From: an uncultured Anaeroplasmataceae bacterium
GTDB taxonomy: Bacteria > Bacillota_I > Bacilli_A > Acholeplasmatales > Anaeroplasmataceae
Assembly (NCBI GenBank): GCA_934229535.1
Contig: CAKQDS010000038.1
Location: forward strand, 1 to 13,630
Reading direction: 5' to 3'
Length of the DNA: 13,630 bases
Shown: one piece after another, positions 1 to 7,800 of the stretch
How the letters are laid out: every line of letters begins with the position of its first letter
Position numbering within the stretch: the first letter of the stretch is position 1
The notes under the pieces: generated by a model
What the model saw: only the letters and a program-made list of their open reading frames with translations
The model's database searches: none
Told to the model about the DNA's origin: nothing
Program-made: the position numbers and the translations under genes

Positions 1-62
1 AATGATAGCTTAGCCTCAATATAAAAATCAGCGATCTTCTTTTTTATATTTATCTCTAGCAT
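1..62 (-). CDS. N-terminus of a gene cut by the window edge, possibly an ABC transporter ATP-binding protein
   Basis: Only the first 20 codons are inside the window. They read MLEINIKKKIADFYIEAK and onward, starting at the ATG at 60-62. A GGGAG ribosome binding site lies at 71-75, eight bases upstream. An earlier ATG at 68-70 hits a stop after four codons, which supports the later start. The pattern of a short hydrophobic strand, a lysine run, then D-F plus a second strand resembles the first beta hairpin of ModC/CysA-type ABC ATPases. No Walker motif is visible because the gene leaves the window, so the family call is a weak inference. It starts 18 bases after the stop of the secreted protein gene with no terminator between them, so the two are probably cotranscribed. 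Confidence 0.4.
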   Translation of the reverse strand, partial: MLEINIKKKIADFYIEAKLS

Positions 63-80
63 TTTATCATCTCCCAAATA

Positions 81-962
81 TTATTTAAATACAACATTAT
101 TTGTACAAATGACATTTTGTTTATGATACATGAAATCAGACTCAATTTTTATATTAGATTTAAATGAATAATAACCATTATTATTTTTTTGAATTTCATA
201 TATACCACCACATGATGTATGAAGTGCACATTTGTTGTATTCCATAAAACTAGAATAGTACATTGAAAAGCCATTTAATCCTTGCGGCTTGACAGTTGTA
301 AGTTGAGGACAAGAAATAGAATATTCCCTAGAATAAGTGGTTGTAAATGTATACTTCCCATTAATACCAAACTTTGCCTCGGCCTTTCCAGTTAGATTTG
401 CTTTCGAATTTTCTTTTGGAATATTACCACCAAAATCCATGGTAGCACCAATCGAAACCTCTTTTTTATGTCCAGTTGATATAGTTATTGTTCCTAATGG
501 ATCCTCATTCATATTAGAGTGAGGCCATGTTTTAATTTCAACTGGTACATTTGGTGAAATACTTCCAAACAAACCATCCTTTGTGTAAGGAAAAAAACTA
601 CATTCTACAAGGCAATCATTAATATAGCTTGGTCTATAAAATTCAAGTTCACCATTTGCAACGGCACCTGGAACAAACGATGCATTAATATTATATTGAA
701 AAATACCATAATCACTATATCCATCATTATAGGTTCCAAGCTTTTCAATGTAATAATCGTAATAAAAATAACCATAATTTATACCACCACTTGATATAAC
801 TTTTTCCCCCGATGTATGATACAAATTTGTATTTAACAATGAGGTAAAGTAAGGATCAACGTCCGGTTCAATATCTGGCGCAATTTTAGCAAAACATTTT
901 ACATTAAATAAGCATACGCTGCCAAAAAGCATCATAATTAAAATAAATATTTTTTTCTTCAT
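81..962 (-). CDS. secreted protein of unknown function with signal peptide
   Basis: I do not recognise this 293-residue protein. It begins with a typical signal peptide: three lysines, a hydrophobic core of about 16 residues and a likely cleavage after FA near residue 25. No lipobox, LPXTG anchor or later membrane segment is seen. The mature part is rich in Tyr, Asn, Gly, Ser and Thr, looks beta-rich, and has six cysteines, an even number compatible with disulfides. A stretch around residues 155-215 alternates polar and aromatic residues like an extended beta sheet. The start at 962 is chosen over an upstream ATG at 1001 for two reasons. AGGAGAG lies nine bases before 962, and the -10 box at 993-998 sits downstream of 1001, so that codon would not be in the transcript. 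The gene has its own consensus promoter and may share a transcript with the partial gene at 1-62. Confidence 0.75.
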   Translation of the reverse strand: MKKKIFILIMMLFGSVCLFNVKCFAKIAPDIEPDVDPYFTSLLNTNLYHTSGEKVISSGGINYGYFYYDYYIEKLGTYNDGYSDYGIFQYNINASFVPGAVANGELEFYRPSYINDCLVECSFFPYTKDGLFGSISPNVPVEIKTWPHSNMNEDPLGTITISTGHKKEVSIGATMDFGGNIPKENSKANLTGKAEAKFGINGKYTFTTTYSREYSISCPQLTTVKPQGLNGFSMYYSSFMEYNKCALHTSCGGIYEIQKNNNGYYSFKSNIKIESDFMYHKQNVICTNNVVFK

Positions 963-992
963 AAATTCTTTCTCTCCTTTATTTTTTTCTAT

Positions 993-1021
993 ATTATACA
1001 CTTATTAGAAAATGTTGTCAA
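993..1021 (-). promoter_or_regulatory. consensus sigma-A promoter of the secreted protein gene
   Basis: On the minus strand TTGACA (1016-1021) and TATAAT (993-998) are separated by exactly 17 bases, a perfect match to the vegetative consensus. Initiation is expected near 986, leaving a leader of about 25 bases that carries the ribosome binding site of the gene starting at 962. Confidence 0.85.
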
Positions 1022-1095
1022 TAAATATGAAATTATTAATTATTTTATTTATATATGTGAATTTAATTCGACAAAGTGGCTCTTTTTTTGATAAA

Positions 1096-1122
1096 TAAAA
1101 AAATAGCCTATAAAAGACTATT
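1096..1122 (-). terminator. intrinsic terminator after the DUF4097-type gene
   Basis: On the minus strand AATAGTC and GGCTATT pair over seven bases (one G-U) around a loop of about seven bases, followed by a run of seven T. The stem overlaps the TAG stop codon of the upstream gene. It separates that gene from the promoter of the secreted protein. Confidence 0.75.
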
Positions 1123-1996
1123 CAAAAAAATTAATTTTTAAATTACCAGTTGTCGTTTTTAAATCAATACTCTTATTTCCAGAACTTTGTTCAGCAAACG
1201 ATATCGTTCCTACCGTTGTTTTACCGCTTAATTTAAAATCTTCTCTTTTACCTTTAACATCTAATAATATATCACCAGTTGTTGATGAGGCTTTAAATGA
1301 ATTATCAATAGAACCATTAAAATTAATATTTGAGGTTTTAGCAGCAATTAAATAATCAGAAGCTTTTGTATTCACAAATCTAATTTTTCCTGTTGATATA
1401 TTAAGATCAATATTATTACTTGTAACATCATTAATTTCAATATTAGTTGTTTTAATATCTAAATCAATATTATTAACAAGGGAATTAGAAAGATTAAAAT
1501 CACCAGTTGAACATTTAACATTTAAATTCTTGATTTGACTATCCTTAATATTCAAATTAAAGGTAGTCGCATTAACATTTAAAGATTCTATAGCATAACC
1601 TTCAAAAGAAAGCTCACCAGTTTGAATATTTAAATTGAGCTTAGCAAGCGGACCAGTTATTTTTAAATCAAAATAATTAGTATTTAATGTATTTTTAGAA
1701 AACCAATATTTTGAGTATTTACTGTTAATAGTTACACTATCATCATTTTCAAAAAAAGTATATTTCAATTTTTTTGATGTATAATAAGAAACCTCAAATT
1801 CATCACTTTCTTTATTTACAAAAGATAAATTACAAATATCAGCTTCAACATTTAAATTTTCCTTATATTTAAGCTTATATGTAACAGGGATATAGCTTAT
1901 ATTTTTATTATCATAATATTCAACACCTATTGTAATAAGTAAGGCAATAGCTAAAAAGCCTAAAATAGTACAAATAATGCCTATAATTTTTTTCAT
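1118..1996 (-). CDS. membrane-anchored DUF4097-type beta-repeat protein
   Basis: This 292-residue protein has one N-terminal membrane segment (about residues 4-26) and a long exported or surface-exposed body. From about residue 120 it consists of short rungs that alternate between a T-G-(D/K/N)-(I/L/F) type and a T-(T/S)-N-I type. Examples are STGDFNL, KTTNIEIN, STGKIRF, KTSNINF, TTGDILL and KTTTGNLKINF. This regular pattern with few aromatic residues is characteristic of the DUF4097 family, predicted to form a right-handed beta helix. The biochemical role of the family is unknown. AGGAGG at 2006-2011, nine bases before the ATG, supports the start. The gene follows a small membrane protein by 38 bases and is probably cotranscribed with it. 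The PadR regulator and DUF1700 partner that often accompany DUF4097 genes are not next to it here. Confidence 0.75.
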   Translation of the reverse strand: MKKIIGIICTILGFLAIALLITIGVEYYDNKNISYIPVTYKLKYKENLNVEADICNLSFVNKESDEFEVSYYTSKKLKYTFFENDDSVTINSKYSKYWFSKNTLNTNYFDLKITGPLAKLNLNIQTGELSFEGYAIESLNVNATTFNLNIKDSQIKNLNVKCSTGDFNLSNSLVNNIDLDIKTTNIEINDVTSNNIDLNISTGKIRFVNTKASDYLIAAKTSNINFNGSIDNSFKASSTTGDILLDVKGKREDFKLSGKTTVGTISFAEQSSGNKSIDLKTTTGNLKINFFE

Positions 1997-2034
1997 TAAT
2001 TAGTTCCTCCTAAACTATCCCTTTCCCCTATCTA

Positions 2035-2265
2035 TTAAAATTCATCTCTTTTAAAGAAATTAACAAAGAAATAAATAACAACAACAATCATAAAATAAAT
2101 TATTGAAGTATGAAGAATACTATGCCCACAAGCACTTCCAAAAAATAAGCTTATTCTATCAATTTTAAAGGTACCGCTAATTACAAATTCCTTTATATAT
2201 CTACAAATATCATTCATAAATAAAATAATAAATAGCAAAACAACAACTCTTTTGTTTTTAGGCAT
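2035..2265 (-). CDS. small two-TM membrane protein of unknown function
   Basis: The protein has 76 residues from the preferred start. It has a basic N-terminus (PKNKR), a first hydrophobic segment at about residues 7-20, and a middle part with GSACGHS. A second, strongly hydrophobic segment spans about 52-68, and the end is charged (FKRDEF). An in-frame ATG at 2283 exists, but the -10 box at 2291-2296 would start transcription almost on top of it. The ATG at 2265 has GGGGTGAT at a good distance, so I prefer 2265. No family is recognised. It is the first gene of a two-gene unit with the DUF4097-type protein, so the two may work together at the membrane, but that is only inferred from position. 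Confidence 0.6.
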   Translation of the reverse strand: MPKNKRVVVLLFIILFMNDICRYIKEFVISGTFKIDRISLFFGSACGHSILHTSIIYFMIVVVIYFFVNFFKRDEF

Positions 2266-2290
2266 ACTATCACCCCACTTCATTTCTTAT

Positions 2291-2299
2291 ATTATACCA
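2291..2299 (-). promoter_or_regulatory. extended -10 promoter of the small membrane protein gene
   Basis: The minus strand reads TGGTATAAT, a TGn-extended -10 box with a perfect TATAAT at 2291-2296. No good -35 hexamer is found at the right spacing, because the region upstream is the T-tract of the nusG terminator. The extended -10 would compensate for this. Confidence 0.6.
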
Positions 2300-2310
2300 T
2301 ACTAGAATAG

Positions 2311-2340
2311 AAAAAAAAGTTGAAAGTTTGACTTTCAACC
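2311..2340 (-). terminator. strong intrinsic terminator of the rpmG-secE-nusG unit
   Basis: A perfect eight-base stem, GTTGAAAG with CTTTCAAC (2319-2326 and 2332-2339), has a five-base loop and is followed on the minus strand by eight T (2311-2318). It begins directly after the nusG stop codon. In B. subtilis nusG is followed by rplK and rplA, so this terminator marks the end of the conserved gene order here. Confidence 0.9.
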
Positions 2341-2886
2341 CTATTTTTTAAATTCAGTGAATTTTAATTCCATTGGAGTTGGTCTACCACCAAAGAATGT
2401 AACAAGAACTGTAGCAATTTCTCTTTCAAAATTAACTGATGCAATTTCACCAACTTGACCAGTAAATGAACCTGAAATAATGTTAACCTTGTCACCAACC
2501 TGATAATCATATACAGGCTTTTCAAGCTTACCAATCTTTAATAAAATATCATTCATTTCCTCTGTTGGAATTGGAACTGGCTTTGTACCACCACCAGATG
2601 ATCCTAAAAATCCTGTAACCTTTGGTGTGTTACGAACCATAAACCAAGCCTTCTCATCTACATCCTTATCGACTTCCATTTGAATAAAGATATATCCTGG
2701 GAACATCTTAACCATCTTTTTAACCTTAGTTCCATCCTTACGAACTGTTTCTTGTTCTTCCTCAGGAACGATTACCTGATAAATTTTATCTTGCATACCA
2801 TAAGACTTAATACGGCTATCTAAATCCTGCTTAACTGAATTTTCATATCCAGAATAAGTTTGTGCTGCATACCATTTTTTACTCAT
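2341..2886 (-). CDS. nusG: transcription termination/antitermination factor NusG
   Basis: NusG binds RNA polymerase and controls pausing, termination and coupling to ribosomes. The 181-residue protein has the usual bacterial length. The NGN domain covers about residues 3-110, beginning with KWYAAQTYSGYE and including the conserved MFPGYIFIQM near 61-70 and the VRNTPKVTGFLG segment near 84-95. A KOW domain follows at about 128-178, with VGDKVNIISGSFTGQVGEI and a final FGRxTPMEL-like strand (FGGRPTPMEL). It starts 11 bases after secE with AGGTGAT just upstream of the ATG, the standard secE-nusG arrangement, and ends at a strong terminator. The family identification is secure. Confidence 0.97.
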   Translation of the reverse strand: MSKKWYAAQTYSGYENSVKQDLDSRIKSYGMQDKIYQVIVPEEEQETVRKDGTKVKKMVKMFPGYIFIQMEVDKDVDEKAWFMVRNTPKVTGFLGSSGGGTKPVPIPTEEMNDILLKIGKLEKPVYDYQVGDKVNIISGSFTGQVGEIASVNFEREIATVLVTFFGGRPTPMELKFTEFKK

Positions 2887-2897
2887 AATATCACCTA

Positions 2898-3308
2898 CTA
2901 CTTAACAATTAATGACCAAATTTCCATTAAGAAGAAATCATATAGAACAAACAATAGTGCAAATATAATTAAGAACATAAATACACGAATTGAATCTGCT
3001 AAGAATTCTCTTTTAGAAAGCCATTTAACTCTCTTAAGTTCAGGAAATGCTGGCTTAAAGAAAGGATAAACTGCATATAATACACCAAATCCAGAAGCGA
3101 CAACTAAAACCCAAGCAAATGGTTTTGGATGGCTACCAATAACAGGCATATTTTCTTTAACACTTAATGTTCCTGTAAGAATAAGTGTACCTAAAATTAA
3201 TACAACAAGGGAAATTAGTAAAAACACATAACTTTCCCATTTATAATCCTTTGATAAAATTTCCCAAATACGACTTTTTTGTTCCTTATTTTTTTCTTTA
3301 ACAGCCAT
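2898..3308 (-). CDS. secE: preprotein translocase subunit SecE, long three-TM form
   Basis: SecE clamps SecY in the membrane and is essential for the SecYEG export channel. The conserved part is at residues 87-130. An amphipathic helix contains PELKRVKWLSKREFLADS, followed by the last membrane segment (about 108-130). Unlike the roughly 60-residue single-TM SecE of B. subtilis, this protein has 136 residues with two additional hydrophobic segments at about 27-47 and 64-84, a layout resembling the three-TM SecE of E. coli. AGGAGG at 3315-3320 overlaps the rpmG stop codon and sits six bases before the ATG. Position between rpmG and nusG confirms the call. The added N-terminal segments are the unusual feature. 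Confidence 0.92.
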   Translation of the reverse strand: MAVKEKNKEQKSRIWEILSKDYKWESYVFLLISLVVLILGTLILTGTLSVKENMPVIGSHPKPFAWVLVVASGFGVLYAVYPFFKPAFPELKRVKWLSKREFLADSIRVFMFLIIFALLFVLYDFFLMEIWSLIVK

Positions 3309-3318
3309 ATTAAACCTC

Positions 3319-3468
3319 CTATTTTGTTTCCTTATGGATTGTATATTTATTGCAGGTTGGACAATATTTTTTAAATTCTAACCTTGTATTATTTTTATCC
3401 TTGCTTTTTGTAGTTGTATAATTTCTACTCAAACATTCTTCACACACTAATATAACTTTTTCTCTCAT
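3319..3468 (-). CDS. rpmG: 50S ribosomal protein L33 (bL33)
   Basis: This 49-codon gene starts MREKVILVCEEC and ends TIHKETK. It is a full-length bL33, which sits near the E site of the large subunit. Two CxxC pairs, C9-x-x-C12 and C36-x-x-C39, form the zinc ribbon of the zinc-binding (C+) type. The segment NYTTTKSKDKNNTRLEFKKY matches the family pattern. The start is set by AAGGTGG at 3478-3484, nine bases before the ATG. The gene is the first of rpmG-secE-nusG and has its own promoter just upstream. Its stop codon overlaps the ribosome binding site of secE, which suggests translational coupling. Confidence 0.95.
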   Translation of the reverse strand: MREKVILVCEECLSRNYTTTKSKDKNNTRLEFKKYCPTCNKYTIHKETK

Positions 3469-3501
3469 ATAAAAAAACCACCTTTACAAGTGTCCTATAT
3501 C

Positions 3502-3530
3502 ATTTTACAATAAAAACAAAATTAAGTCAA
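3502..3530 (-). promoter_or_regulatory. promoter of rpmG-secE-nusG
   Basis: The minus strand has TTGACT (3525-3530), a 17-base AT-rich spacer and TAAAAT (3502-3507). Initiation near 3495 would leave a leader of about 27 bases carrying the rpmG ribosome binding site. No terminator is visible between the sigma gene and this promoter, so readthrough from upstream is also possible. Confidence 0.65.
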
Positions 3531-3550
3531 ACAAAATATTTCATAGATTC

Positions 3551-4039
3551 TTATTTATTACTATTCTTAATTGTATTTTTGAGCTTTGTAATATAGTTGT
3601 ACACCTTTTTTACATTCATATTATGAGTTTTGGCATATTCTTTAATTGAAGTTTGTTTGATTTCTAAAAGAATTTCAAACTCTCTAGAATGAGATATTTC
3701 ATAATTTATAGTTTTTTCTTTAAGCATCGGTGTATTATCCATAGGTGTTAATAGATAATCTATTTCCTGACGTTTTTTATAAATTAAAGTAAAAAATCTT
3801 CTTTTAATTGCAACATTACAATAATTAAAAAATAATCCCTTATCTTCAGAATAACTATTAATACACTTATATAGAATCATTAGTCCCTCTTGAAGAAAAT
3901 CTTCTTTATCAACATAGGGAACATTCATTTTTTTAATTAGCAAATATACTAAAGGCTTATATTTATTCAAAATAATCTCAAGTATATTTTCATTTCCTTC
4001 ATTATATAAATAAATTAATTCATAATCATTTAATTTCAC
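3551..4039 (-). CDS. small sigma-70 family factor at the sigH position
   Basis: The protein has 162 residues. Residues about 7-90 match sigma region 2. They include a helical LIYLYNEGNENILEIILNK segment and the core-binding and -10-recognition part DKEDFLQEGLMILYKCI followed by GLFFNYCNVAIKRRF, with the typical D-x-x-Q-E-G sequence. A short C-terminal helix-turn-helix-like segment at about 131-158 (SIKEYAKTHN, then VKKVYNYI) would be region 4, but it is more divergent than region 2 and the protein is shorter than SigH of B. subtilis (about 218 residues). Location between rlmB and rpmG is the sigH locus of Bacilli, so I infer an ortholog or descendant. Only a GTG at 4037-4039 fits as start, because a stop lies just upstream in frame. 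It comes one base after the rlmB stop, pointing to translational coupling. The regulon is unknown. Confidence 0.8.
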   Translation of the reverse strand: MKLNDYELIYLYNEGNENILEIILNKYKPLVYLLIKKMNVPYVDKEDFLQEGLMILYKCINSYSEDKGLFFNYCNVAIKRRFFTLIYKKRQEIDYLLTPMDNTPMLKEKTINYEISHSREFEILLEIKQTSIKEYAKTHNMNVKKVYNYITKLKNTIKNSNK

Positions 4040-4040
4040 A

Positions 4041-4745
4041 TTACATTAAATTATGTAATACTATTCCAGCCGAAACAGATGCATTTAAGCTATTAACATG
4101 ACCTACCATAGGAATACTTAATAGATAATCTACATCCTTTAAAATACTCTTGCTCATTCCAAAGCCTTCAGAGCCAATAATAATTGCTAGGTTAAGTCTT
4201 TTATCAATGTCAGTAAATGAAGCATCTCCGCTTGCATCTGTGCCAACAATCCAAAAATTATTTTCCTTTAAAAGACGAATTGTATTTGTTAAGCTATTAA
4301 CATAGCAAATTGGAACAAACTCAATTGCCCCTGTAGAAACATGAGCAACTACCTCAGTTATTGCTACACTTCGATTTTTAGGTAAAATTACACCATCAAT
4401 TCCAAATGCATCACAGCTTCTTAAAATAGCACCAAAATTATGAGGATCCTGAATTCCATCTAAAATAACTAATCTTTTAGCACATTTTTTAGTTTTAAAA
4501 AAATCTTCAAGCTCATATGTTTTGTAATCCGTACGATATGCTGCATAGCCCTGATGCTTATTTAAAAACTCTTTATCCATAAAGGCTTTATTTTTAATTG
4601 AATACTTAATTTTTTTATCATTTAGCATTGCCATAAATTTTTGGGCCTCTTTAGCCTTTGATTCTTCAATAAAAATTTCCTTTAAAGAATCAGTGTTTCC
4701 TCTTATAGCTTCATTAATACAATTTTTTCCATATATTTTAATCAT
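4041..4745 (-). CDS. rlmB: 23S rRNA 2'-O-ribose methyltransferase, RlmB/TrmH family
   Basis: Family members transfer a methyl group from S-adenosylmethionine to the ribose of a guanosine in the 23S rRNA peptidyl transferase region (G2251 in E. coli). The 234 residues comprise an L30e-like RNA-binding domain (about 1-75, with the typical HQGYAAY at 64-70) and a SPOUT knot domain. Motif 1 is NFGAILRS from N103, motif 2 is IIIGSEGFGM at about 188-197, and motif 3 is SLNASVSAGI at about 219-228, which carries the conserved N and S residues. The start is supported by AGGTGA at 4750-4755. RlmB is the best assignment because of the locus (downstream of cysS-mrnC), although TrmH paralogs can have other targets. 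Confidence 0.93.
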   Translation of the reverse strand: MIKIYGKNCINEAIRGNTDSLKEIFIEESKAKEAQKFMAMLNDKKIKYSIKNKAFMDKEFLNKHQGYAAYRTDYKTYELEDFFKTKKCAKRLVILDGIQDPHNFGAILRSCDAFGIDGVILPKNRSVAITEVVAHVSTGAIEFVPICYVNSLTNTIRLLKENNFWIVGTDASGDASFTDIDKRLNLAIIIGSEGFGMSKSILKDVDYLLSIPMVGHVNSLNASVSAGIVLHNLM

Positions 4746-4775
4746 TTTTTCACCTATTGTTTTTCTCTTAATTTC

Positions 4776-4803
4776 ATTATACCATCTTAAATACTAGTTG
4801 CAA
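4776..4803 (-). promoter_or_regulatory. promoter of rlmB and the sigma factor
   Basis: The minus strand shows TTGCAA (4798-4803), a 16-base spacer ending in TGG, and TATAAT (4776-4781). This gives an extended -10 plus a fair -35. It lies immediately downstream of the ATPase terminator and so would restart transcription for rlmB and the sigma gene independently of cysS. Confidence 0.75.
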
Positions 4804-4813
4804 ATATTTTTTA

Positions 4814-4858
4814 TAATTGAGAAAAAATATCAGCTCAATGAGCTGACATTTTCAATTA
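4814..4858 (-). terminator. intrinsic terminator after the P-type ATPase gene
   Basis: On the minus strand TCAGCTC and GAGCTGA (4830-4836 and 4840-4846) form a stem with a three-base loop, extendable by a G-U and a T-A pair, followed by TTTTTT. An outer inverted pair TAATTGA/TCAATTA (4814-4820 and 4852-4858) flanks it and overlaps the ATPase stop codon. It divides the cysS half of the cluster from the rlmB half. Confidence 0.8.
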
Positions 4859-7800
4859 CATTTTTGCAATCAATGATTGAATATTATAATATTGTTTTCT
4901 AACCCAAGGAACAATTGCCTCGAAGAAACGCATTAATGGAGCTGCCATTAAGCAAAGGGTTGCAAGTAACAAGAACGCTGGAGTTTCTAGCATCTTTACT
5001 GTTCCACCATATGAATATTCGACAGCAGCCTTAATATCAATTTTAACGCCATTTACTGCATAATAGCCATCAGAATCAATTGTAATAGAAATCTTTGTAC
5101 GATCTCCGGCAATTTTAAACTGAGTATATCTACCATCTAAAATATAATATCCTGCACGAGATGTATCAAGCTTTGGAGCTATCTCGCTAATAGATCCTAT
5201 ACTAAGTTTTGATTTAACATCATCAATCATATATGTTCCGGCATCAAGTGTTACACTATCAGCAAAGTCATCAATACTATTTGCATAAACATTACTATTA
5301 TAGCCACCAACAACAAGCTTATTATCATTATTTCTACTAATATTAGGAGTATCAATTTGATAATCAATTACCTCACCATTAATTATCAATTTAAAATCCT
5401 CCGTAATACCCACACTTAGAATTTCTTTAACACCTTGAATTTCTGTTGTAATATCATTTACAACATAATTCCCATCAGAACCAATTAACACATTAGGCAT
5501 TACATTATAATGAGTTTGATTATTAGGATTAATAGAATCAACATAAACATTACCATCTAAATCAGAAACAAGCCTATATTCATTTGAATAATCAATATTT
5601 GTAACAAAGCCATTTGCAATATATTCTAAATCATTAGCTATTGTAAAAGTAGGAATTTTAATTAAGTAATTTGTTTCTGTTCCATTTACAACTAAATAGA
5701 ATCTTCCATCAATATTTTTACTTGAGAATGTATAATTTCCTCCATTATTAATTGGTGCTGGATATTCCGTAACCATTCCATCAATTACATAATATCCATC
5801 CTTAGATATAGCTATCTTTGGTAAATTTCTAGGAGTTTCAATTTTTAATTTTTCAGAATAATACTCTGAAAATTTAGTAATAGGTGAGAATTCCAGTACA
5901 CTTGGTAATAATAAAACCACCAAGATAAAGATCGTATACATTACTACACATAACAAGCGTCTTAGCCAATTAAATGGTCTGCATACCTTAAATAATACAC
6001 ACATACAGGTATGAGTTGCTGAAATAACGATAATCGTTGAGGAATCAATAAACTTCAAATTAAGTGAATCAACAAGACCAAATACCACCGTCGAGCATAC
6101 CAAAATTACTAAAGCACCAGGGAGGGCTCCTTTAATTATATTCAGCAAGAAATTACCGCCAACCTCTTTATTATTAGGTTCAAATACTAAAAAGAATGAA
6201 GGAACTGCTATACAAAATACATCAATAATTAATAATTGTAATGTTGAAATTGGATAAATACCACCACTTTGCAATGCTTGAATTGCAAGTAAGAAGCTGA
6301 AAATAGTTTTAGTTAAGAATAATGAAGCAACATTTGCAACATTGTTGATAACTCTTCTTCCTTCAGATACAACCTTAGGCATTGAATCAAAATTAGAATC
6401 AAGTAAAACTAAGTGTGAAACATTTCTAGCTGCTTCACTTCCTGAAGCAACCGCAATAGAGCAATCAGCCTCTCTTAAGGCTAAAATATCATTTACTCCA
6501 TCACCAGTCATCGCAACAATTTTTCCCTCTTCCTTAAGAGTATGTACCAAAAGTCGCTTTTGAGCAGGTGATACACGACCAAAGACAGTATATTTAGAAG
6601 CTGCTCTTATAACATCCTCATCCTCCATACCATCAAGAGAAATATATTCATTAGCTCGATTAATTCCAGCACGTTCACTTATTTTAGATACAGTAATAGG
6701 ATTATCTCCAGATATTACCTTAACATCCACGCCACTTCTCTTAAAATAATCAATGGTTTTAATGGCATCAGGACGAACGTTATCCTCGATTAAAATAAGA
6801 GAAACAACCTCAATATCACCACTAGGTAATGCTTCTTTTTCAATAGTTCCATCAATATGAGCTAATAATAAAACACGATATCCTGATTTTGCATAATTAT
6901 TAACTTCACTTTCAATTATCTTATATTTATTTTTTAAAATAAATTCTGGCGCTCCTAATGCAAATGTTCCATATTTTTCAAATGTTACTGCTTGATATTT
7001 TCTTTGACTTGAAAAAGGAATTGCTGCCGTATGCTTTATTCTTTTTGATAAACCAAAATGCTCCTCTAAAGCCTTAGAGGTAAGATTTTGATCATTTAAA
7101 GCATTTAAAATAGCACTTACAATATTTCTAGTCGATAATCCACCTACCGAATTATATTCAATAACATTTTTAATTGACATTGTTCCATCAGTAATAGTAC
7201 CAGTTTTATCAAGACAAATAGTATTTACTCTTGCAAGCATTTCAATACAATATAACTCATGAACTAATACATTATTTTTTCCTAATCTAATTACTGATAA
7301 ATATAATGCCACAGATGTTAATAAAAACAATCCAGATGGAATCATACCAATCATAGCACCAGCCGTTTTTCTAACAGCTGTTACATAATCAGCTCCATTT
7401 TGGAAAAGCTGCATATAAAATAGCCAACCACCTATAGGAATAATTACAACAGCCATAACTCTAATTATTAAATTTAAGGAGTTCATCAAATCAGAATTAG
7501 GCTTTTTATATCTTTTAGCCTGTGAGGTAAGAGTTTCAATATAATTATCCTTACCAACCTTATCAACCTTAGCCTTACACTTACCACTAACAACATAAGA
7601 TCCAGAATATAAGATATCTCCAGGCTTTTTAGGAATACTATCACTTTCACCAGTTAATAGCGATTCATTAACCTCAACAGAGCCTTCAACAACAATTGAA
7701 TCAGCACAAATTTGTTTACCATTTTCTAATAATAATAAATCATCAAGAACAACCTCAGTTACCTTAACTTCCTTTTGAATACCATCACGAACAACGATAG

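Noticed and set aside
337..522. Plus-strand open frame opposite the secreted protein
   Set aside because: It lies wholly inside a well-supported minus-strand gene, has no ribosome binding site and no recognisable protein features.
962..1001. Upstream ATG at 1001 as start of the secreted protein
   Set aside because: It lies upstream of the -10 box and lacks a ribosome binding site, while the ATG at 962 has AGGAGAG and begins a clean signal peptide.
1061..1092. Possible hairpin around AAAGTGGCTCTTTTTTT read on the plus strand
   Set aside because: Only four or five bases can pair and there is no plus-strand gene that it could terminate.
6342..6563. Plus-strand open frame opposite the ATPase hinge region
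   Set aside because: It is antisense to highly conserved P-type ATPase motifs and has no independent support.
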